A stretch of DNA of 64,000 nucleotides from Rhynchonema sp. JSB1_4 (lineage: Eukaryota; Nematoda; Chromadorea; Monhysterida; Xyalidae): assembly GCA_030248065.1 (NCBI GenBank), contig JASAMV010000990.1, positions 1 to 64,000 on the forward strand. Direction: 5' to 3'. The position numbers and the translations under genes were made by a program. The notes below the pieces were generated by a model. The model saw only the letters and a program-made list of their open reading frames with translations, ran no database searches and had not been told where the DNA came from. Shown here piece after piece: positions 48,001-64,000 of this stretch (the stretch's first letter is position 1; each line of letters begins with the position of its first letter).

Positions 48001-49099
48001 GACAGTTGGACGAGGGAGGGCTGATGAGAGATTACTGTACACACACATAATGACCGATTGCGATGTGAGGGCACTCTGTGCGGGTTTGGTTGGCCACAAT
48101 TTGGTTTGCTCGCTCACTATTTGATGGACAGATGCTTCTGGACGTCAGGAATCTGATAAGTTTGCGCAGGTAAGCTCATCAAACGGCGAACAGCGTATCA
48201 GACGGCATAAAAACAACAGGAAATAGCACGTTATATACCCATCATCATTAGCGAACAACTAGTGCAGCGCATGTTAAACGCGGGATCAACATTGCGTGAC
48301 AAATACCATTCACATTATCAAGAAGATATTCTATCAAAAATTTTTTAGCGTTTTTACACGCAGTGGAGGAACGTCTTATATACATGAACACAGTATTCAT
48401 TATATGCTCAAATTAAAACTAGAAACAGCCAATCTAAGCCAGTACAATGCGTTGATGAATTTGCAGTCAATGTACAAGAAATATACAATAATTTACATCG
48501 CGACTACACGAGAGTGGGAGGCTGGAGAACTCTCTTTATCGATCAAACACAACCCTCGACGATTTAGTGAAAGTATAACTGTTGTTTCACGAAGATGGAC
48601 TGCCGCGCGCTCAAAAAACTGAGCGAAACAATACGATTAAATTCTGAAGCCGCGAAAAAATTGCGCGCTTGTTTCGAGCGACAGGATCAAAAAAGCGTGC
48701 AGCTTTGGAGGTCTGAGTTGCAGCACAAATGCATTCAGTCAAACACCAACAATGTATCTGGGAAAAAGATACCAAAACGCCATTTAATCGTATGATAACA
48801 CAACAACAATTGTAATAATGCAACACAATCAACAAAATACGGTAAAACGAACAAGAACAGCCAAATTTGGTGTGCTGAATGAAGATAAAATTGAACAAAA
48901 GAACCTCTGATAACTTACGGCACTGTTAAAACACATTCTAGTTGACAAGTTAGATTTTAGTGCGTAGACGATAGTTTAGATGGTAATTAATCAGTTTACA
49001 AAATACTGTTGAATGCTTTTAAATTACACACCAATAACGACGTGTGGGTTGTGTTGTATGTGAAGAGGAAGCAATGGATTAGCGGGGGTGGTTGATGTT
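45060..49099. other. AT-rich gene-free stretch between convergent genes
   Basis: Contains one small MITE (46019-46157). No ORF over about 120 codons and none with a recognised motif. Part of it must be the 3' UTR of the Mnk gene on the minus strand; several TTTATT sequences (AATAAA on the minus strand), for example near 46730 and 45087, could be its end. Confidence 0.4.
46019..46157. mobile_element. Short MITE
   Basis: Left GGTCTAGCTACACTTCGTTC ... ATGCAACACG; right is the inverse, with CGTTGCATG-like, GAATGAAGTG and AGTTAGGCC. The middle repeats GCTGATTGGCT and AACCAATCAGC in opposite orientation. Flanks are TTAA-like and TTAG/CTTT, not decisive. Confidence 0.65.
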
Positions 49100-61025
<11,926 letters not shown>

Positions 61026-64000
61026 CTGTGGGCACAAAATGATGACGACGAATTCGGGGGTTGTGTTCAGCAACTAATGAATCGATCGATTATGAATATG
61101 TGTGATGAGTATTGAACACGATCTCTTCGCTGTGTATGTGTTATTGAGCAGGCAGGCTTTGATTCGGGCAGTTTATAGATTTGAACATACACGGCTATTC
61201 GCCAATCGCCGCGCAAATCGCTGAGACAGAGAGATTTCGCGATTAGGAGATTTCGGATTCAATTCAACGTTGGTTGGTTCACAGAAGAAGATTTGAATAA
61301 TATAACGATTATTCAAATCCGCAGTTTCAAAGCTGTTGGCTGGTTTGTTTGAGAGTTCGATTGGGAAGGCGGACAGTCACAATCAATCGATCGATCAAGG
61401 CAGCACGCAAGTGCAATCGTGTAACGATCAGAGAGTACAGATCGAAGCACCCGTTGGAATTATAAATGACGACGCTTTGGTGGTTGTTGTGATGCTCACC
61501 AAAGTGTGTGTTTGACGACTAGCTTGGATGGTGATCGTATACACGAGAGCTTGCTGATGTTTCACCGGCTGTCCTTTAATCCCGGGATCTCTTCCTTTCT
61601 GTTTGATCTTCCTTTGGTCTTCTTCTTGTGCCTTCTTGCACTTCTTCTCACTCTCTCGCTCACGGACTGAAGATTGACAAAATAATTTTGTTGATTTTGT
61701 TGTTGCGCAGAATAAACTCGAATTCTATTTTGGGACACAATAAATATAAAAAATTAGAGATTATTATTTAGTGTTTACGAGTCTCGCTGCGCTCTGTTTG
61801 ACTTCTGTGAAAGGGCGTAAACAACCGCGCAATGTATGGGGCCAGTTCGGGTTCTGGTACAGAATGCGGGAGCATGAACAAAGTGCGCATAGTCAAGAGT
61901 ATCGTGCTACATTGTGGCAACAACAACAACATCTGTTCTCCTAACCAGCCTACAAGTGACCACCGAAAACAACCACATCAGTGCGCATTATTTACCCAAA
62001 TTCAAAAATTGGCAAAAACACATGATGACGCATGCTTGCGTGCACTACAGTAGCAGCATTCCACTTTTGGGCGCGGAAACTGGTTCTCTGTCATGACACT
62101 GCAAGCAAGCATCACCTGATCAAAATACAATTCCTTGGTTTTGGTTCTTGTTTCACGGACATGTGTCATATGACCACAAAAGGAAGGTCGAAAAATAACA
62201 ACGTTAAAAAAAGAAGAAAATTAGCAATAATAAAGCGACTCAACCTCAAAGCGGGACTTCCACCTTTGTGTTGTTGTCGGCAGTCAACCTTTGGGCTTAG
62301 ACAAATAGGATAAGAGGGGGAGACGAGACGCGGCGTCCTTTTTTACCTGGTGAGACAAGACAGTGACACAAAAATGGGGCCTGACCGACCGTGACAGCGG
62401 GGAACGGATGTGACATCAATATAATGAAGGCGATAGATACGATTAAGCGCAAATAGATCGGCACAAAATTCGGGGTCTTTGCTTTTCGGAGCGCCGCCGA
62501 GGCTCTCAAAAGGGCACCGAAGCAAAACTCAATCGGTCTTATCGCTTATTTTGACTATAAAAGGCGTCTCCGACAAGCAGACAGACAGGTTGACATGTGA
62601 ATGAATGAGAGATTATTGTTTGGATTGGGTACGCTCGTATGCTGTACTAGTAAGATTGATGAAACATCACGGTTTGAGAGACGTGCTTGATTTGTTGAAG
62701 ATTAATATTTTGATTTGGACTGGACACAAAACGCCGTGCACACCACTGTCCAATGCCGGACGGTTATTCGCATGGCCTTTTGCTCGCGTTTTCTCTTCAT
62801 AATCATACACTGTTGTTCGTGCACTTTTCTATTGGATCTTATTGTTATAGACTGGACAGGTCCTCCCGGTTGGAGCCTAAGCCTGAAATAAAGCCTAAGC
62901 CTACCAGCGAGCGAAAAAAACGTGAATAATCGTCAAGGGCGAACAAACGACCCATTTCCACCTGTTTGGGGCCACGATCTTTCATATATCGCATTTATAC
63001 ATTTGCACCTGCTTGGACACATTGGTTGAACATGGCAACAAAGTGACTTGAACTAAGTTGATAAGATGTGGTTGCTAGTCAGGCATTTTCATTGGTGAAT
63101 AACAATAACAACGACAACATCAATATTTAATGATACACCTATGTATCTGCTAATGTTAATAGTTGTTTTGTTTGTTATCAATCACTAAAGAAGAATCGAA
63201 TCTGATTTATCAACTCTTGTTCACAGAAACAGGCAGGTTCACGTCTGGGTCTTGGAAATTGTATGAGAGAAAAACAAGGTGACGTGTGATATGTGATGAG
63301 GAGAAACGACAAAAGCCATTGGGTGGAATGGATATAGATTACAACGATTGAAATAAATAGAACGAATAAATGAATGATAGATAATACATATGATGTGTGT
63401 ACGAAAATAAAACATAAATATCTGATATCCTGGACGAAAGATGTTGCAGGCTCACAGCAACATGACGTCTGGTACATGTACTGTGTATGGGTTGGCCACG
63501 TCAACACACAAAACGAAGAAACGTACATGTATCGTACGATTACCCCGTGTGGTTGGGTGTGTTGATGTTGCGCTGCGCAAAAATTATATTTCACAATCGA
63601 ACCAACTCCAGCAGCGCATACACGAACGAAATGTAAACCTACGACAACAACAACAGCACGATGTATAAAACTGCTGCAACCAAAGCGCAGCAGGCAGAGA
63701 GCATTGACTGTGACTACACACACGCCGAGTCGGGGCCGGGCAGGCCGGTCGGTCGAGAATATTCTAAAACGCTCACTCTAAAACGGCAGGCAGGCAACGC
63801 GAAAACACACTGCTGCAGCACGCACACACGCCCGGTAGGGGTAGCACCCGATGGGTTTGGGTCCCGTGTCTATCCGGAACGGGAACCTGGGACCAAGCCT
63901 GACTGAGAGACTCACATTGTGCTAGAGAACGCACGTTGCCTGCGATAACAACTCATACAGTATGTACATACATACACACATAGGACATAGAAACGGGACA
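61026..64000. other. Upstream of Mnk; no gene supported
   Basis: Presumably 5' exons, promoter and intergenic DNA of the Mnk gene. The motif TGATGTTTCA occurs at 61555-61564 and, inverted, at 62660-62669. The 181-codon minus ORF at 63178-63723 is cysteine/valine-rich low-complexity translation without a recognised domain. The extreme right is microsatellite-like. Confidence 0.3.

Noticed and set aside
63178..63723. 181-codon minus-strand ORF
   Set aside because: Cysteine/valine-rich with no domain, in simple-sequence DNA, with overlapping ORFs on the other strand.

Overview
Eukaryotic, almost certainly invertebrate-animal, nuclear DNA. The evidence is the gene set: a CG-1 family CAMTA factor, a receptor guanylyl cyclase with a kinase-homology domain, a Fer3-like bHLH factor, a Mnk/Lk6 kinase, PAP2 lipid phosphatase, SPT subunit 1 and mitochondrial mL50. 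Genes are split by many introns of about 60 bp to several kb, and the code is standard. I cannot name the species. No operons, phage or CRISPR are present.

Layout. Positions 651-2152 (minus): the CG-1 domain exons of CAMTA; both gene ends are unseen. 2.2-6.8 kb: non-coding, with a foldback element and a broken LINE tail. 6.8-10.8 kb: a stack of transposon relics inserted into one another, several with exact 8-bp target duplications. 11.65-18.97 kb (plus): SPTLC1, lacking a recognisable first exon, with large mobile insertions in its introns. 21.49-35.26 kb (plus): a receptor guanylyl cyclase of about 35 exons with a long disordered tail. Nested inside one of its introns, on the same strand, is an intronless FERD3L-like bHLH gene at 28883-29812, preceded by a 51-codon membrane-peptide ORF whose stop overlaps the bHLH start (TAATG). 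36.43-39.59 kb (plus): phospholipid phosphatase. 42.14-44.99 kb (plus): mitochondrial ribosomal protein mL50. 45-49.1 kb: AT-rich, gene-free. 49.10-61.03 kb (minus): Mnk/Lk6 kinase. 61-64 kb: upstream DNA with no gene I can support.

The genes are unrelated housekeeping and signalling functions; nothing suggests they form a pathway. The unusual content is in the non-coding layer. A 10-mer, TGATGTTTCA, occurs nine times in 64 kb and clusters at intron ends of the Mnk gene. Two Mnk introns share their first 20 nt except one base, and one of them carries perfect 14-bp inverted repeats near both ends, which resembles an intron-generating element (introner). About a third of the introns I could place begin GTT rather than GTA/GTG, eight of them GTTGG, several with a hairpin right after the splice site. 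The hAT-like MITEs have different terminal repeats but share an internal GCGCG-type palindrome. One stretch (35.5-35.75 kb) looks like degraded base calling, so the homopolymer runs here should be treated with care.
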